DNA of 64,000 nt from Corynebacterium sp. HMSC04H06 (GTDB lineage: Bacteria; Actinomycetota; Actinomycetes; Mycobacteriales; Mycobacteriaceae). Where the stretch lies: positions 1 to 64,000 of the forward strand of contig NZ_KV823417.1 in NCBI RefSeq assembly GCF_001815935.1, given 5' to 3'. Position numbers and translations under genes: made by a program. Below, in pieces: positions 1 through 8,605 of this stretch. The notes under the pieces were generated by a model, which did not search any database, was not told the DNA's origin, and saw only the letters and a program-made list of their open reading frames with translations. Positions within the stretch are counted from its first letter, which is position 1. Each line of letters begins with the position of its first letter.

Positions 1-190
1 TCATGACTCACACGCTAGAAGCACAGATCAGCCCCGACAAGGGCCGAAATACGGATCTGTGGATAACTCGGGGCAAGCTAACCACCCTGCGCAAACCATC
101 CACAGGCCGAAAACAGCCGCTTTCGCGGCGCCACCTGCCCAAAGGCCGAAAAATAGAGCAACGTGCCCAAGTAGCCACAGGTTGGCATAA

Positions 191-220
191 TTTGGGCACA
201 CTTAGGCACAATTAGGCACA
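191..220. repeat. Three tandem 10-bp repeats
   Basis: The units are TTTGGGCACA, CTTAGGCACA and ATTAGGCACA, in exact 10-bp register, about one helical turn each. The preceding ten bases (GTTGGCATAA) look like a decayed fourth copy. A regulator or initiator bound to one DNA face could use this layout, but no protein is implied by the sequence. Confidence 0.6.
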
Positions 221-245
221 AAACGGCCCCGCACCAGGCGGGGCC
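221..245 (-). terminator. Rho-independent terminator
   Basis: An 8-bp GC stem (GGCCCCGC/GCGGGGCC) with a 5-nt loop lies 16 nt beyond the stop codon of the minus-strand membrane protein gene. Read on the minus strand it is followed by GTTTTG, a short U-tract. Confidence 0.65.
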
Positions 246-260
246 AAGAGGAATGAGAGC

Positions 261-881
261 CTAGTTGCTCGAGTTGACCAGTTCCTCGCTCTGGCGCTCG
301 ATACACTCGCGCTGCGCCTGCTCGTCCTGAAGGCTCAGGCACTCTTCGAAGTTGGCCTCGTTGAAGAACCAACCGATGAAGAGCACCATGAGCACGCCGA
401 CGGCGACCGAAATCAGAGAGAGGATAAGGCCCACCACCGACATCCAGGTGCGACGGGCCTCCTTCGGCTTCTTGGCGTTGCGCACGAGGGCCACGATGGC
501 CAGCACCACGCCCACGACACCCAGGAGAGCGCCCAAGCCGCCGACAAGCAGGCCGACCAAGGCAACAATACCGATGATGAGAACGGCCAACGCCAGCTTC
601 GACTTCTCGAAGTTCGGCGCGTTTTCGAAGCCCCCCTGGTACTGGGAGCCGCCGTAGCCGGCAGCCGGCGCGGCGTGGGCGTTGCCCTCCGGCGAGGCCC
701 CATAGGCGCCGCCGTCGAAGCCAGCGTTCGCCTCGCCGGTGCCGCCGTAGCCGGCGCCGGGCTCGCCGGCGTGCTGGCCCTGGGCATCGTTAGCACCCGG
801 GCGGGAATCACCGTAGGACGGCAGGCCCTGGTTCGAGTCGTTGTTCTGGTCGTTCCCGTAAGGGGTGTTGGGAGTGGTCAT
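261..881 (-). CDS. DUF4190-like small membrane protein
   Basis: A 206-residue membrane protein of unknown function. Residues 1-92 are low-complexity, rich in Gly, Ala, Asn, Gln and Tyr, and look disordered. About residues 96-133 form one long hydrophobic stretch, probably two helices, and residues 147-173 form another. The basic KKPKEARR loop between them suits a cytoplasmic position. The last 33 residues are acidic with two cysteines. The arrangement resembles actinobacterial DUF4190-type proteins with Gly/Tyr-rich leaders. A terminator follows the gene, and it seems to be transcribed alone. Its first residues (MTTPN) resemble those of the membrane protein at 16046-17038. Confidence 0.75.
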   Translation of the reverse strand: MTTPNTPYGNDQNNDSNQGLPSYGDSRPGANDAQGQHAGEPGAGYGGTGEANAGFDGGAYGASPEGNAHAAPAAGYGGSQYQGGFENAPNFEKSKLALAVLIIGIVALVGLLVGGLGALLGVVGVVLAIVALVRNAKKPKEARRTWMSVVGLILSLISVAVGVLMVLFIGWFFNEANFEECLSLQDEQAQRECIERQSEELVNSSN

Positions 882-961
882 TTCTACCCTCTTTCCTAGT
901 GCTATAACTACCTATCCCGCCCCACAATAGCGAATAAGTGGCCTACTTCGCAGCGCGAACG

Positions 962-2728
962 CTACCACGCGCGCAGATACTCGATGCGCTCGCGCAGCTG
1001 CTCGGCGTTACACAGCGCGGTCGGCGGCCCGCCACAGGCCTTGCGCGCCTCGTTGTGGATGGCACCGTGCGGCCGCCCCTTACGCCCGGCGGTGATGGAG
1101 ACGACGGTGTTGAGTTCCTTGCGCAGCCGCGCGATTTCGTCGACGGCGACCTCCTCGTCCCCGCCGCCCTGCGGCTGCTGCTTCTGCTTCGGCGCGCTCG
1201 GCATGCCGTAGATCTGCCGCCGATGCTCCTCCGCCGCGGCCTCAGCCCGGCGCGCCTTCTCCCGCGCCTCCCGGGCGTCCATCTCTTCTTCCTGCTTCTT
1301 GCGCAGCAAGTCCTTGACCTGCTGGGCGTCCAGCAACCCGGGGATGCCGAGGAAATCGGCCTGTTCCGCATCGTCAGTAAAGGCGGCGGTGTTGAAGGAG
1401 GAACCGTCGTAGATGAGCGAGGAGAACTCCGCGTCGGCGCCGAGCGACTCGTAGGGCTTGTCCAGGTCCGGCTCGGACTCCTTGCGGTTGGCCTGCTCTA
1501 GCAGCTCGTCGTCCCAGCCCTCCTTGGGCCGGTCCGGCTTGCCCAGGACATGGTCACGGGACTTTTCCATGTTTTCGGCTAGCCCCAGCAGCACGGGCAC
1601 CGAAGGTAGGAAGACCGAAGCGGTCTCGCCGGGCATGCGCGAGCGGACGAAGCGGCCGATGGCCTGGGCGAAAAACAGCGGCGTCGACGCCGAGGTCGCG
1701 TACACGCCCACGGCCAGCCGGGGCACGTCGACGCCCTCGGAGACCATACGAACGGCGACCATCCACTCGTCGTTGCTCTCCGAGAACTCATCGATCCGCT
1801 CGGACGAACCCGGATCGTCGGACAGGATGACCGAGACCGGGGTGTTCGAAATGCCTTTGAGGATCTTTGCGTAGGCACGGGCCATCGTCGAGTCGGTGGC
1901 TAGCACGAGGCCGCCAGCATCGGGCATGCTGCGGCGCATCTGCATCAGGCGCGTGTGCGCGGCCTGCAGCACCGCGGGGATCCAGTCCCCCTTCGGGTCC
2001 AGGGCCGTGCGCCAGGCACGCGCGGTCTGCTCGGGGTTGAGGATGTCGCCCAGGCGCGCGGCGTACTCCTCGCCCGCGGAATCACGCCAGCGGGCCTCAC
2101 CGGAATACGCCAGAAAGACCACGGGGCGCACGACGCCATCGGCCAGCGCGTCGCCGTAGTTGTAGGCGTGATCGGAGCGGGAGACCAGGTGGCCCTCCCC
2201 GTCCTGCTCGTAGCGCACGAAGGGGATCGGGGAATCGTCGGAGCGGAAGGGCGTACCGGTCAGCGCCAGGCGGTGATTGACGTCGTCGTAGGCCTCGCGC
2301 ACGCCGTCGCCCCAGCTCTTGGCGTCGCCGGCGTGGTGGATCTCGTCCAGAATGACCAGTGTGCGCCGCGCGGAGGCGACCGCCCGGTGCTTGAACGGGT
2401 GCATGCCGACCTGGGCGTAGGTGACCACGATCCCGTCGTAGGCGGGGTTGACCGCCGAGGAGTTAGTGAAGTGCGCGTCCAGGGACATGCCGACGCGGGC
2501 GGCGGCGGACGACCACTGGATCTTCAGGTGCTCGGTGGGCACCACCACGATGACGCGTTCGACGGTCCGGTCTTCGAGCAGCTCGGTGGCCACGCGGAGG
2601 GCGAAGGTGGTCTTACCGGCGCCCGGCGTCGCCACGGCCATGAAGTCCTGGGGCTTGGTGCGCAAGAACTTCTCCAGCGCCTCCTGCTGCCATTGGCGGA
2701 GTTTGCCTTTGTTCTTGCCCGGAATCAC
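962..2728 (-). CDS. DEAD/DEAH-box helicase, XPB-like superfamily 2
   Basis: A 588-residue SF2 helicase, predicted to unwind or remodel nucleic acid using ATP. Visible motifs are the Walker A loop ATPGAGKTT (33-41), DEIH as motif II (128-131), TGTPFRSD as motif III (157-164) and QAIGRFVRSR as motif VI. The C-terminal 150 residues are charged, with a coiled-coil-like Arg/Glu/Ala stretch. Actinobacterial XPB-like helicases of this type are poorly characterised, so a repair or RNA role is only inference. The start is a GTG overlapping the TGA of the upstream DUF3039 gene by 4 nt, which indicates translational coupling. Confidence 0.85.
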   Translation of the reverse strand: MIPGKNKGKLRQWQQEALEKFLRTKPQDFMAVATPGAGKTTFALRVATELLEDRTVERVIVVVPTEHLKIQWSSAAARVGMSLDAHFTNSSAVNPAYDGIVVTYAQVGMHPFKHRAVASARRTLVILDEIHHAGDAKSWGDGVREAYDDVNHRLALTGTPFRSDDSPIPFVRYEQDGEGHLVSRSDHAYNYGDALADGVVRPVVFLAYSGEARWRDSAGEEYAARLGDILNPEQTARAWRTALDPKGDWIPAVLQAAHTRLMQMRRSMPDAGGLVLATDSTMARAYAKILKGISNTPVSVILSDDPGSSERIDEFSESNDEWMVAVRMVSEGVDVPRLAVGVYATSASTPLFFAQAIGRFVRSRMPGETASVFLPSVPVLLGLAENMEKSRDHVLGKPDRPKEGWDDELLEQANRKESEPDLDKPYESLGADAEFSSLIYDGSSFNTAAFTDDAEQADFLGIPGLLDAQQVKDLLRKKQEEEMDAREAREKARRAEAAAEEHRRQIYGMPSAPKQKQQPQGGGDEEVAVDEIARLRKELNTVVSITAGRKGRPHGAIHNEARKACGGPPTALCNAEQLRERIEYLRAW

Positions 2729-2967
2729 TTGCGCCGCAGACCCTTAAAAATCCGCTCGCAGTCGGGGCAGACCGGCGAACCGGGCTTGGCTTGCTTGGTC
2801 ACCGGGAAGGTCTCCCCGCACAGCGCGACAACCATCTTGCCGTTGACCGCGGAGTCGAGAATCTGGTCCTTCTTTACGTAGTGGAAGAATTTCGGGGTGT
2901 CGTCATTCGGAGTGGACGTATCCTCCCGGACGTCTGGCCTTTCGATTGTTTTCGTCGTCGTACTCAC
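2725..2967 (-). CDS. DUF3039 family protein
   Basis: An 80-residue conserved actinobacterial protein of unknown function. It carries a histidine (FFHYV) and two cysteine sites (ALCGE and PVCPDCE) that could form a zinc site; the Cys-x2-Cys is at about residues 69-72. The GTG start was chosen because the frame is short and no downstream start keeps the whole domain. It directly precedes, and overlaps, the helicase gene, so the two are probably made together. A role as a helicase accessory protein is an inference from this coupling alone. Confidence 0.8.
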   Translation of the reverse strand: MSTTTKTIERPDVREDTSTPNDDTPKFFHYVKKDQILDSAVNGKMVVALCGETFPVTKQAKPGSPVCPDCERIFKGLRRK

Positions 2968-3028
2968 AGCACCCCATTTTGCCGCAAGAGTGTGGATTAA
3001 TGCGAGTCCCCAGCTACCCTAGGGAGGC

Positions 3029-3469
3029 ATGGAACCGTACACCGTTGACAATCCGGACGGCGAACCCCCTGTTAAGGGCTCCCGCCGCCTCTTCCGGCGC
3101 GCCTCGGTGTCCCTGATTACGGATGCCAAGGTCGGCCCCGGCCAGGATCGCCACCACCGCGAGGTGGTCTACGCCATCCTGCAGTTTATCCGTATCCCCG
3201 CCCTGTTTATCTCCATCTACCTAGTCTACGCGCATCAGGCGTGGATCACGGCGGGGATTGTCTCCGGGCTCACGTTGCCGCTGCCGTGGGCGGCGGTGGT
3301 CATCGCCAACGGGCGCGGCCAGCCGAAGGACAAGCGCGAGCGCAACGTCTACAAGCCGGCGCTGGCTCGGCAGATGGCCGCCCAGCAGCGTGAGCAGGTG
3401 TCCGGCCAGCAGCGCGCGCAACTCGAGCAGCCGGACACCATCAACCACGACGACCCGAAGAACCCTTAA
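3029..3469 (+). CDS. DUF3099 family membrane protein
   Basis: A 146-residue conserved actinobacterial membrane protein of unknown function. Two hydrophobic segments (about residues 50-70 and 75-95) are separated by a very short turn, with a basic N-terminal domain and a Gln/Arg-rich cytoplasmic tail. The start has TACCCT 8 nt upstream of the ATG and AGGGAGG too close for a normal Shine-Dalgarno spacing, so the mRNA may be leaderless. It is divergent from the DUF3039 gene and followed 21 nt later by a methyltransferase gene, likely co-transcribed. Confidence 0.8.
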   Translation: MEPYTVDNPDGEPPVKGSRRLFRRASVSLITDAKVGPGQDRHHREVVYAILQFIRIPALFISIYLVYAHQAWITAGIVSGLTLPLPWAAVVIANGRGQPKDKRERNVYKPALARQMAAQQREQVSGQQRAQLEQPDTINHDDPKNP

Positions 3470-3490
3470 GAAACAAGGAGCCTGCCTGCT

Positions 3491-5041
3491 ATGCCCGCCA
3501 CTGAACGCTTTTGTCTGCCGCTTCCGGACGATCTCTCCGCGCTGGCGGGTGAGCTCGCCGATGTCTTTACCTCCGCCGGTTTCGACGTGGCCGGTATTGC
3601 CGGCTATTTGGGCCCGGAGGTCACCGAGGCCCTGCACCGTGGCGAGTACGCCCCGGTGGCGCTGCGCTGCCGGGACAACAGCCAGATGGCGTGGCTTGTC
3701 CGCATCTTTTTGCTGCACGATGCCGTCCCCGCCACCGCCCTGGCCCAGGCCGTGGGCGCGCGGCTGGCCACGCAGCTGGTGGATACCGGCATCATGCGCG
3801 CGGACGAGCACGGAACGGTCTACTGCGCGCTGGAGATTCGGCCGCAGATCATCGCCGGCCGGGAGCGCGTGGTCTTTTCTGACGTCGATGCCTCCCTGGT
3901 CGACCACGTGCCCGGCTCCCAGCACGTGGTGGGCGTGGGCGCGGCCAGCCTGTCGCTGCTGCAGTCCACTCCCCTCTCCCCGGTCGGCACGGTGCTGGAC
4001 CTGGGCACGGGCTCGGGCGTGCAGGTGCTCGGCCAGCTGGGTTGCGCGGAGTCGGTCACCGCGACCGATGTGAGCGAGCGCGCCCTGACACTGGCGCGCG
4101 CGACGGTGGCCGCGGCCGGTGCCGGAGACCGGGTGGAGCTTGTGGAAGGTTCCTGGTTCGCGCCGGTGGCAGGCCGGCGTTTCGACCGCGTGGTGGCCAA
4201 CCCGCCGTTCGTGGTAGGCCTGCCGGAGGTGGGCCACGTCTACCGTGACTCCGGGATGGAGCTGGACGGGGCCTCCCAGAAGGTGGTCTCGGAGGTGGCG
4301 GACTACCTGAACCCGGGCGGTACCGCGCACTTGCTGGCGGCGTGGGTTCACCGCACCGACGAGAACTGGGCGCAGCGCGTGGCCAGCTGGCTGCCGTCGC
4401 ACGGGGTGGCCGCGTGGGTCATCGAGCGCGACGTGGCGGACCCGGCGCTGTACGTGTCCACGTGGCTGCGCGACGAGTCCGTCGACGTGCGCACCCGCGC
4501 CGGCCGCAAGCGCAGCAAGGTCTGGCTGGAGTACCTGTCCGACCACGACGTGACCGGCATCGGCTTCGGCTTCGTGGCGCTGCAGCGCATTGCTGACGAT
4601 GCCCCCACCGAGGTCCTGGCGGAGTCGCTACCCCAGTCCTTTAGCGATCCGCTGGGCCCGGAGGTGGAGGAATACTTCGCCCGCGTGGCCTGGCTCCGCG
4701 ACCTAGTCCCCGGGGAAATTGAGACCAAGTACTTCGGGCTGCGCCCCGGTGTGGCCTTGGAGGACATCTCCGTCGCGGATGCCGAAAGCCATCAGGGCTT
4801 CGAGCCGGCGGTCAAGCGCCTGACCCGCACGGAGGGCCCGCGCTGGTCGCACGAGGTCGACGACGGACTGGCCGCGGTGGTAGCCGGGCTGCGGCCGGAT
4901 GGGCTCAACCTGGGTGAGACCATCGCCTTGTACGCCGCCGCCCACGGGCTGGACGAGGAGGAGCTGGTGCGCTCGGCCGTGCCTGCCATCGTGGACCTAA
5001 TCCGGCACGGGCTGGTGCTGCCGGCAGAGTTCCTGGACTAA
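3491..5041 (+). CDS. Class I SAM-dependent methyltransferase, NPPF type
   Basis: A 516-residue protein with a central Rossmann methyltransferase fold. The SAM-binding motif VLDLGTGSG lies at about 168-176 and the catalytic NPPF motif at about 237-240. NPPF (N/D-P-P-Y/F) is typical of enzymes that methylate the amide of glutamine or an exocyclic base nitrogen, as in HemK/PrmC or RsmC-like enzymes. The N-terminal 150 residues and C-terminal 180 residues are actinobacteria-specific and probably hold substrate-binding domains. The substrate is unknown. It is preceded by AAGGAG at a good distance from the ATG. Confidence 0.82.
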   Translation: MPATERFCLPLPDDLSALAGELADVFTSAGFDVAGIAGYLGPEVTEALHRGEYAPVALRCRDNSQMAWLVRIFLLHDAVPATALAQAVGARLATQLVDTGIMRADEHGTVYCALEIRPQIIAGRERVVFSDVDASLVDHVPGSQHVVGVGAASLSLLQSTPLSPVGTVLDLGTGSGVQVLGQLGCAESVTATDVSERALTLARATVAAAGAGDRVELVEGSWFAPVAGRRFDRVVANPPFVVGLPEVGHVYRDSGMELDGASQKVVSEVADYLNPGGTAHLLAAWVHRTDENWAQRVASWLPSHGVAAWVIERDVADPALYVSTWLRDESVDVRTRAGRKRSKVWLEYLSDHDVTGIGFGFVALQRIADDAPTEVLAESLPQSFSDPLGPEVEEYFARVAWLRDLVPGEIETKYFGLRPGVALEDISVADAESHQGFEPAVKRLTRTEGPRWSHEVDDGLAAVVAGLRPDGLNLGETIALYAAAHGLDEEELVRSAVPAIVDLIRHGLVLPAEFLD

Positions 5042-5130
5042 GCGCCGGGGCAAATAGCGCCGACGCAGGAAGCCCCGGCGCAGGAAGCACCCAGCCGAGC
5101 AGGCAACGAGAAGAAAGGCACGAAGAGCAA

Positions 5131-5583
5131 ATGAAGGCAGTGTTGACGCGGGTATCGCAGGCGAGCGTGACCGTGGCGGGTGAGACGGTGGGCAGCATCG
5201 ACTGCCCGGAGACCGGCGGGGTGCTGGCGCTGGTGGGGGTCTCGCGGGAAGACTGCGAGGACGAGTCCACGACGGCAGCTGCCGTGGAGAAGATGGCGCG
5301 GAAGATCGCCGAGCTACGGATGCTCGACGGGGAAAAATCCGTGACGGATACCGGCGCGCCCGTCCTGGTGGTCAGCCAGTTCACCCTGTACGGCGCCACG
5401 GCGCGCGGGCGGCGGCCCTCCTGGTCGGCGGCAGCGCCGGCGGAGATGGCCGAGCCGGCCATTGTCGAGCTGGTCCGCCAGCTACGCTCCCGCGGCATCG
5501 CCGTGGCCGAGGGCCGCTTCGGCGCCATGATGGAAGTCAGCTCAGTCAACCAAGGACCCTTTACTTTGCTGGTGGAGACCTAG
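5131..5583 (+). CDS. dtd: D-aminoacyl-tRNA deacylase
   Basis: A 150-residue protein of the usual length for DTD, which hydrolyses D-amino acids (and glycine mischarged on tRNA-Ala) from tRNA as a cytoplasmic proofreading enzyme. The first family motif SQFTL is intact. The second, usually NxGPVT, reads NQGPFT, keeping the Gly-Pro pair that forms the cross-subunit cis motif. The start codon follows GAAAGG. The upstream 90 nt contain two copies of CGCAGGAAGC. sigB follows 89 nt later behind its own promoter-like sequence. Confidence 0.93.
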   Translation: MKAVLTRVSQASVTVAGETVGSIDCPETGGVLALVGVSREDCEDESTTAAAVEKMARKIAELRMLDGEKSVTDTGAPVLVVSQFTLYGATARGRRPSWSAAAPAEMAEPAIVELVRQLRSRGIAVAEGRFGAMMEVSSVNQGPFTLLVET

Positions 5584-5607
5584 TTCGCCACCCCCAAAAG
5601 TTGGTGG

Positions 5608-5636
5608 GGGAACTAATCCGCACCACGAGCCGTTGA
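5608..5636 (+). promoter_or_regulatory. Putative ECF (SigH-type) promoter of sigB
   Basis: GGGAAC (5608-5613) and CGTTGA (5631-5636) are separated by 17 nt, matching the actinobacterial SigH/SigE pattern GGAAC-N16-19-GTT. It lies about 40 nt before the sigB start. In Corynebacterium and Mycobacterium, sigB is known to be driven by SigH-class factors, which fits. A C5/G5 stem-loop (5592-5610) partly overlaps the -35 element. Confidence 0.6.
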
Positions 5637-5672
5637 GTAGTTTGTAACCGGCGATACTTTAGGAGGCCCTAG

Positions 5673-6674
5673 ATGACCACTTCCCACGACCAGGATTCAT
5701 CTAAGCAAGACGCCACGGAGCAAGAAGTAGATCACGGTTCGCGCCGCGGACATACTAATGACAACCCTTCGGCCGACCTCGTGCGGGTTTACCTCAACGG
5801 CATCGGCAAGACCGCTCTTTTGTCCGCAGAGGACGAAGTCGAGCTGGCACAGGAAATCGAAATCGGCCTGTACGCCGAATACAAACTCAACAACGCGGAA
5901 AAACTCACCCGCGCCGAGAAGCGCGACTTGAAGATTCTCGTAAAGGAAGGCAAGAAGGCCCGCTCCCACCTGCTGGAGGCGAACCTGCGCCTGGTGGTTT
6001 CCCTGGCGAAGCGCTACACCGGCCGCGGCATGCCGCTGCTGGATCTTATCCAGGAGGGCAACCTGGGCCTTATCCGCGCGATGGAGAAGTTTGACTACGC
6101 CAAGGGCTTTAAGTTCTCCACCTACGCCACCTGGTGGATCCGCCAGGCCATTACCCGCGGCATGGCCGACCAGTCGCGCACCATCCGCCTGCCCGTCCAC
6201 CTGGTCGAGCAGGTCAACAAGCTCTCCCGCATCAAGCGTGAGATGTACCAGTCGCTGGGCCGCGAGGCCACGAACGAGGAGCTGTCGGAGGAATCCGGCA
6301 TCGATGAGGACAAGATTGAGATGCTCCTGCGCCAGTCCCGCGACCCGGTCTCACTGGACATGCCGGTCGGCGCGGACGAGGAGGCCCCGCTGGGTGATTT
6401 CATTGAGGATGCCGAGGCTACCGATGCCGAAACGGCCGTCGTCGCCTCCCTGCGCCACTCCGATATCCGCTCGGTCATCGGCTCCCTGGAGCAGCGCGAG
6501 CAGGACGTCATCCGCCTGCGCTACGGCCTGGACGACGGCGTGCCGCGCACCCTGGACCAGATCGGCCGCCAGTTCGGTCTGTCGCGCGAGCGCGTGCGCC
6601 AGATCGAGCGCGAGGTCATGGCCAAGCTCCGCGACGGCCAGCGCGCCGACCGCCTGCGCGAGTACGCCCAGTAG
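5673..6674 (+). CDS. sigB: RNA polymerase sigma factor SigB
   Basis: A 333-residue group 2 sigma-70 factor. Region 1.2 begins at about residue 32 ([12 protein letters not shown]). Region 2 contains the RpoD-type sequences [16 protein letters not shown] and [10 protein letters not shown], region 3 follows, and region 4 ends in the helix-turn-helix [12 protein letters not shown]. It lacks the long region 1.1 of the housekeeping SigA, so SigB is the better name. In corynebacteria SigB directs transcription in stationary phase and stress and supports vegetative genes. The start follows AGGAGG with 6-nt spacing. dtxR lies downstream, the same order as in other corynebacteria. Confidence 0.95.
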   Translation: MTTSHDQDSSKQDATEQEVDHGSRRGHTNDNPSADLVRVYLNGIGKTALLSAEDEVELAQEIEIGLYAEYKLNNAEKLTRAEKRDLKILVKEGKKARSHLLEANLRLVVSLAKRYTGRGMPLLDLIQEGNLGLIRAMEKFDYAKGFKFSTYATWWIRQAITRGMADQSRTIRLPVHLVEQVNKLSRIKREMYQSLGREATNEELSEESGIDEDKIEMLLRQSRDPVSLDMPVGADEEAPLGDFIEDAEATDAETAVVASLRHSDIRSVIGSLEQREQDVIRLRYGLDDGVPRTLDQIGRQFGLSRERVRQIEREVMAKLRDGQRADRLREYAQ

Positions 6675-6697
6675 ATTTTGTATCCACCGCCTCCCCG

Positions 6698-6732
6698 CCG
6701 CCGGACCTGAACTTTCAGGCCGGCGGTTTCGT
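6698..6732 (+). terminator. Terminator of sigB
   Basis: Stem CCGCCGG/CCGGCGG continues into CCTGAA/TTCAGG across one bulged base, with a 2-nt loop, and is followed by TTTCGTCATT. It lies 23 nt after the sigB stop codon. Confidence 0.8.
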
Positions 6733-6840
6733 CATTATCCATTCGCTTAAGCTAGTGCCGAATGGCGTTTATAGCCTTTACTGCAACAACGGGCCCGCGG
6801 CGATATACGCTAGACTATGGTGTATTAGTTTTGCCGCAGC

Positions 6841-6859
6841 TTAGGTTTAGCAATCCTGC
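6841..6859 (+). promoter_or_regulatory. Possible DtxR operator upstream of dtxR
   Basis: The 19-mer beginning TTAGGTTTAGC matches the palindromic DtxR consensus (TTAGGTTAGGCTAACCTAA) at 13 of 19 positions, including a perfect left half TTAGGTT and CCT on the right. It lies 49 nt before the dtxR start and downstream of a -10-like TAGACT (6811-6816), where a bound repressor would block transcription. Autoregulation is an inference. Confidence 0.4.
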
Positions 6860-6907
6860 GCTGTCAGCAATCATCCACTCCCCGGAATCAGAAAGGTGCC
6901 AGCCCAC

Positions 6908-7588
6908 GTGAGGGACCTAGTCGATACCACCGAAATGTATCTGCGAACCATTTACGAGCTCGAGGAAGAGGGTATTACCCCGCTGCGTGCCCGCATCGCG
7001 GAGCGGCTCGAGCAGTCCGGCCCGACGGTCTCGCAGACCGTGGCCCGCATGGAACGCGACGGCCTTTTGCACGTGCGCACCGACCGGAGCCTGGATCTGA
7101 CCCCGAGCGGGCGCGAGCTGGCGACCGCCGTGATGCGCAAGCACCGCCTGGCCGAGCGGCTGCTGACCGACGTGCTGGGCCTGGACATTCACCAGGTCCA
7201 CGACGAGGCCTGCCGCTGGGAGCACGTCATGAGTGAGGACGTGGAGCGCCGCGTCGTCGCCGTGCTGGATGATCCGGCGCGCTCCCCCTTCGGCAACCCG
7301 ATCCCGGGCCTGGCGCAGCTGGGCACCAACGCGCCGGAGCAGTCTCAGGGCACGCGCGCCATTGACCTGCCGGAGGGCAAGGAAGTCACCGGCGTGGTCA
7401 GCCAGATCAATGAGATCCTGCAGGTCGACCACCAGCACTTCCGGGAACTGCACGACGCCGGAATCGTCGTCGGCGCCGAAGTCACCGCGCTCAACAACGG
7501 CGGAGCTATCACCCTGACCACCAAGTCCGGGCAGGGCATCGAGCTGCTCACCGACCTGGCCCACGCCGTGCGGATCGAGGAGTCTTAA
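6908..7588 (+). CDS. dtxR: Iron-dependent transcriptional repressor DtxR
   Basis: A 226-residue protein closely matching diphtheria toxin repressor. It binds Fe2+ and represses iron uptake genes. The N-terminal winged helix contains [17 protein letters not shown]. Metal ligands keep their DtxR positions: M10, H79, E83, H98, C102, E105 and H106 (HDEACRWEH). The C-terminal SH3-like domain is more diverged. The GTG at 6908 was preferred to the GTG at 6896 because it gives the family N-terminus ([13 protein letters not shown]), correct residue numbering and a GAAAGG ribosome site. galE follows after 5 nt, as in other corynebacteria. Confidence 0.95.
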   Translation: MRDLVDTTEMYLRTIYELEEEGITPLRARIAERLEQSGPTVSQTVARMERDGLLHVRTDRSLDLTPSGRELATAVMRKHRLAERLLTDVLGLDIHQVHDEACRWEHVMSEDVERRVVAVLDDPARSPFGNPIPGLAQLGTNAPEQSQGTRAIDLPEGKEVTGVVSQINEILQVDHQHFRELHDAGIVVGAEVTALNNGGAITLTTKSGQGIELLTDLAHAVRIEES

Positions 7589-7593
7589 ACCTT

Positions 7594-8580
7594 ATGAAGC
7601 TTCTGGTCACCGGCGGCGCCGGTTATGTTGGCAGCGTCTGCGCCGCCGTTCTAATCGAGCGCGGCCACGACGTGACGATCATCGATGATTTTTCCACGGG
7701 CAACCGCGAGGCCGTCCCGGCGCAGGCGCGCCTGGTCGAGGGCCGCGTGGGCGGGCTGGCCCAGTCGGTGCTGTCCGAGGGCGGCTTCGACGGCGTGCTG
7801 CACTTCGCCGCGCGTTCCCTGGTGGGAGAGTCCGTCGAGGTCCCGAACGAGTACTGGCACGACAACGTCGGCACTACCCTGGCCCTGCTGGATGCCATGC
7901 GGGCTAACGACGTCAACAACCTCGTCTTCTCCTCCACGGCGGCCACCTACGGCGAGCCGAAGCAGGTGCCGATCACCGAGGACCTGCCGACCGCGCCGAC
8001 GAACCCGTACGGGGCAACCAAGCTGTCCATCGACTACATGATCACCTCGTACGCGAAGGCCTTCGGCCTGGCGGCGACCTCGCTGCGCTATTTCAACGTT
8101 GCCGGCGCCTACGGCTCTATCGGGGAAAACCGCGAGGTGGAAACCCACCTCATCCCCATCATCTTGCAGGTGGCCCTGGGGCACCGCGATAAGATCTTCA
8201 TCTTCGGCAACGACTGGGACACCAAGGACGGCACCGCGGTCCGCGACTATATTCATATCCGCGACCTGGCCGACGCCCACGTGCTGGCGCTGGAGAGCAA
8301 CCAGCCGGGCACCCACCGAATTTACAACCTGGGCTCGGGCGACGGCTACTCGGTCAAGGAGGTCATCGCCGCCTGCCGCAAGGTCACCGGCCACCCCATC
8401 CCCGCCGAGGACGCCCCGCGTCGCGCGGGAGACCCGGCGGTGCTTATCGCTTCCTCCGAGAAGATCAAAAGCGAGCTGGGCTGGAACCCGACGCGCACGG
8501 ACTTGGATACCATCGTCTCGGACGCGTGGGAGTTCACTCGCCAGCTCGGCGACAAGGCACACTCGGCCCGCCGCCAATAG
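7594..8580 (+). CDS. galE: UDP-glucose 4-epimerase
   Basis: A 328-residue short-chain dehydrogenase/reductase that interconverts UDP-glucose and UDP-galactose, supplying UDP-galactose for arabinogalactan. The NAD-binding motif GGAGYVGS is at residues 6-13. The catalytic pair is a Ser/Thr in [11 protein letters not shown] and the Tyr-x3-Lys in [11 protein letters not shown]. Length is normal. The start lies 5 nt after the dtxR stop, with GAGGAG inside the end of dtxR as the ribosome site, so the genes form a transcriptional unit. Confidence 0.95.
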   Translation: MKLLVTGGAGYVGSVCAAVLIERGHDVTIIDDFSTGNREAVPAQARLVEGRVGGLAQSVLSEGGFDGVLHFAARSLVGESVEVPNEYWHDNVGTTLALLDAMRANDVNNLVFSSTAATYGEPKQVPITEDLPTAPTNPYGATKLSIDYMITSYAKAFGLAATSLRYFNVAGAYGSIGENREVETHLIPIILQVALGHRDKIFIFGNDWDTKDGTAVRDYIHIRDLADAHVLALESNQPGTHRIYNLGSGDGYSVKEVIAACRKVTGHPIPAEDAPRRAGDPAVLIASSEKIKSELGWNPTRTDLDTIVSDAWEFTRQLGDKAHSARRQ

Positions 8581-8605
8581 GCAAAAACCGGCTACTCCGC
8601 ACCGA

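Larger units (their letters stand above)
1..260. other. Intergenic region with DnaA-box-like sites and 10-bp repeats
   Basis: No convincing gene lies here. The stretch holds a perfect DnaA box on the minus strand (TGTGGATAA, 58-66) and a degenerate partner in the opposite orientation (ATCCACAGG, 99-107). Three tandem 10-bp units ending in GGCACA follow (191-200, 201-210, 211-220), then a GC-rich hairpin (225-245). The short ORFs on both strands have no family features and are probably chance. Confidence 0.5.

Noticed and set aside
3221..4546. 441-residue minus-strand frame opposite the NPPF methyltransferase
   Set aside because: The plus strand holds an unmistakable methyltransferase; the minus frame spans two genes and has no motif.
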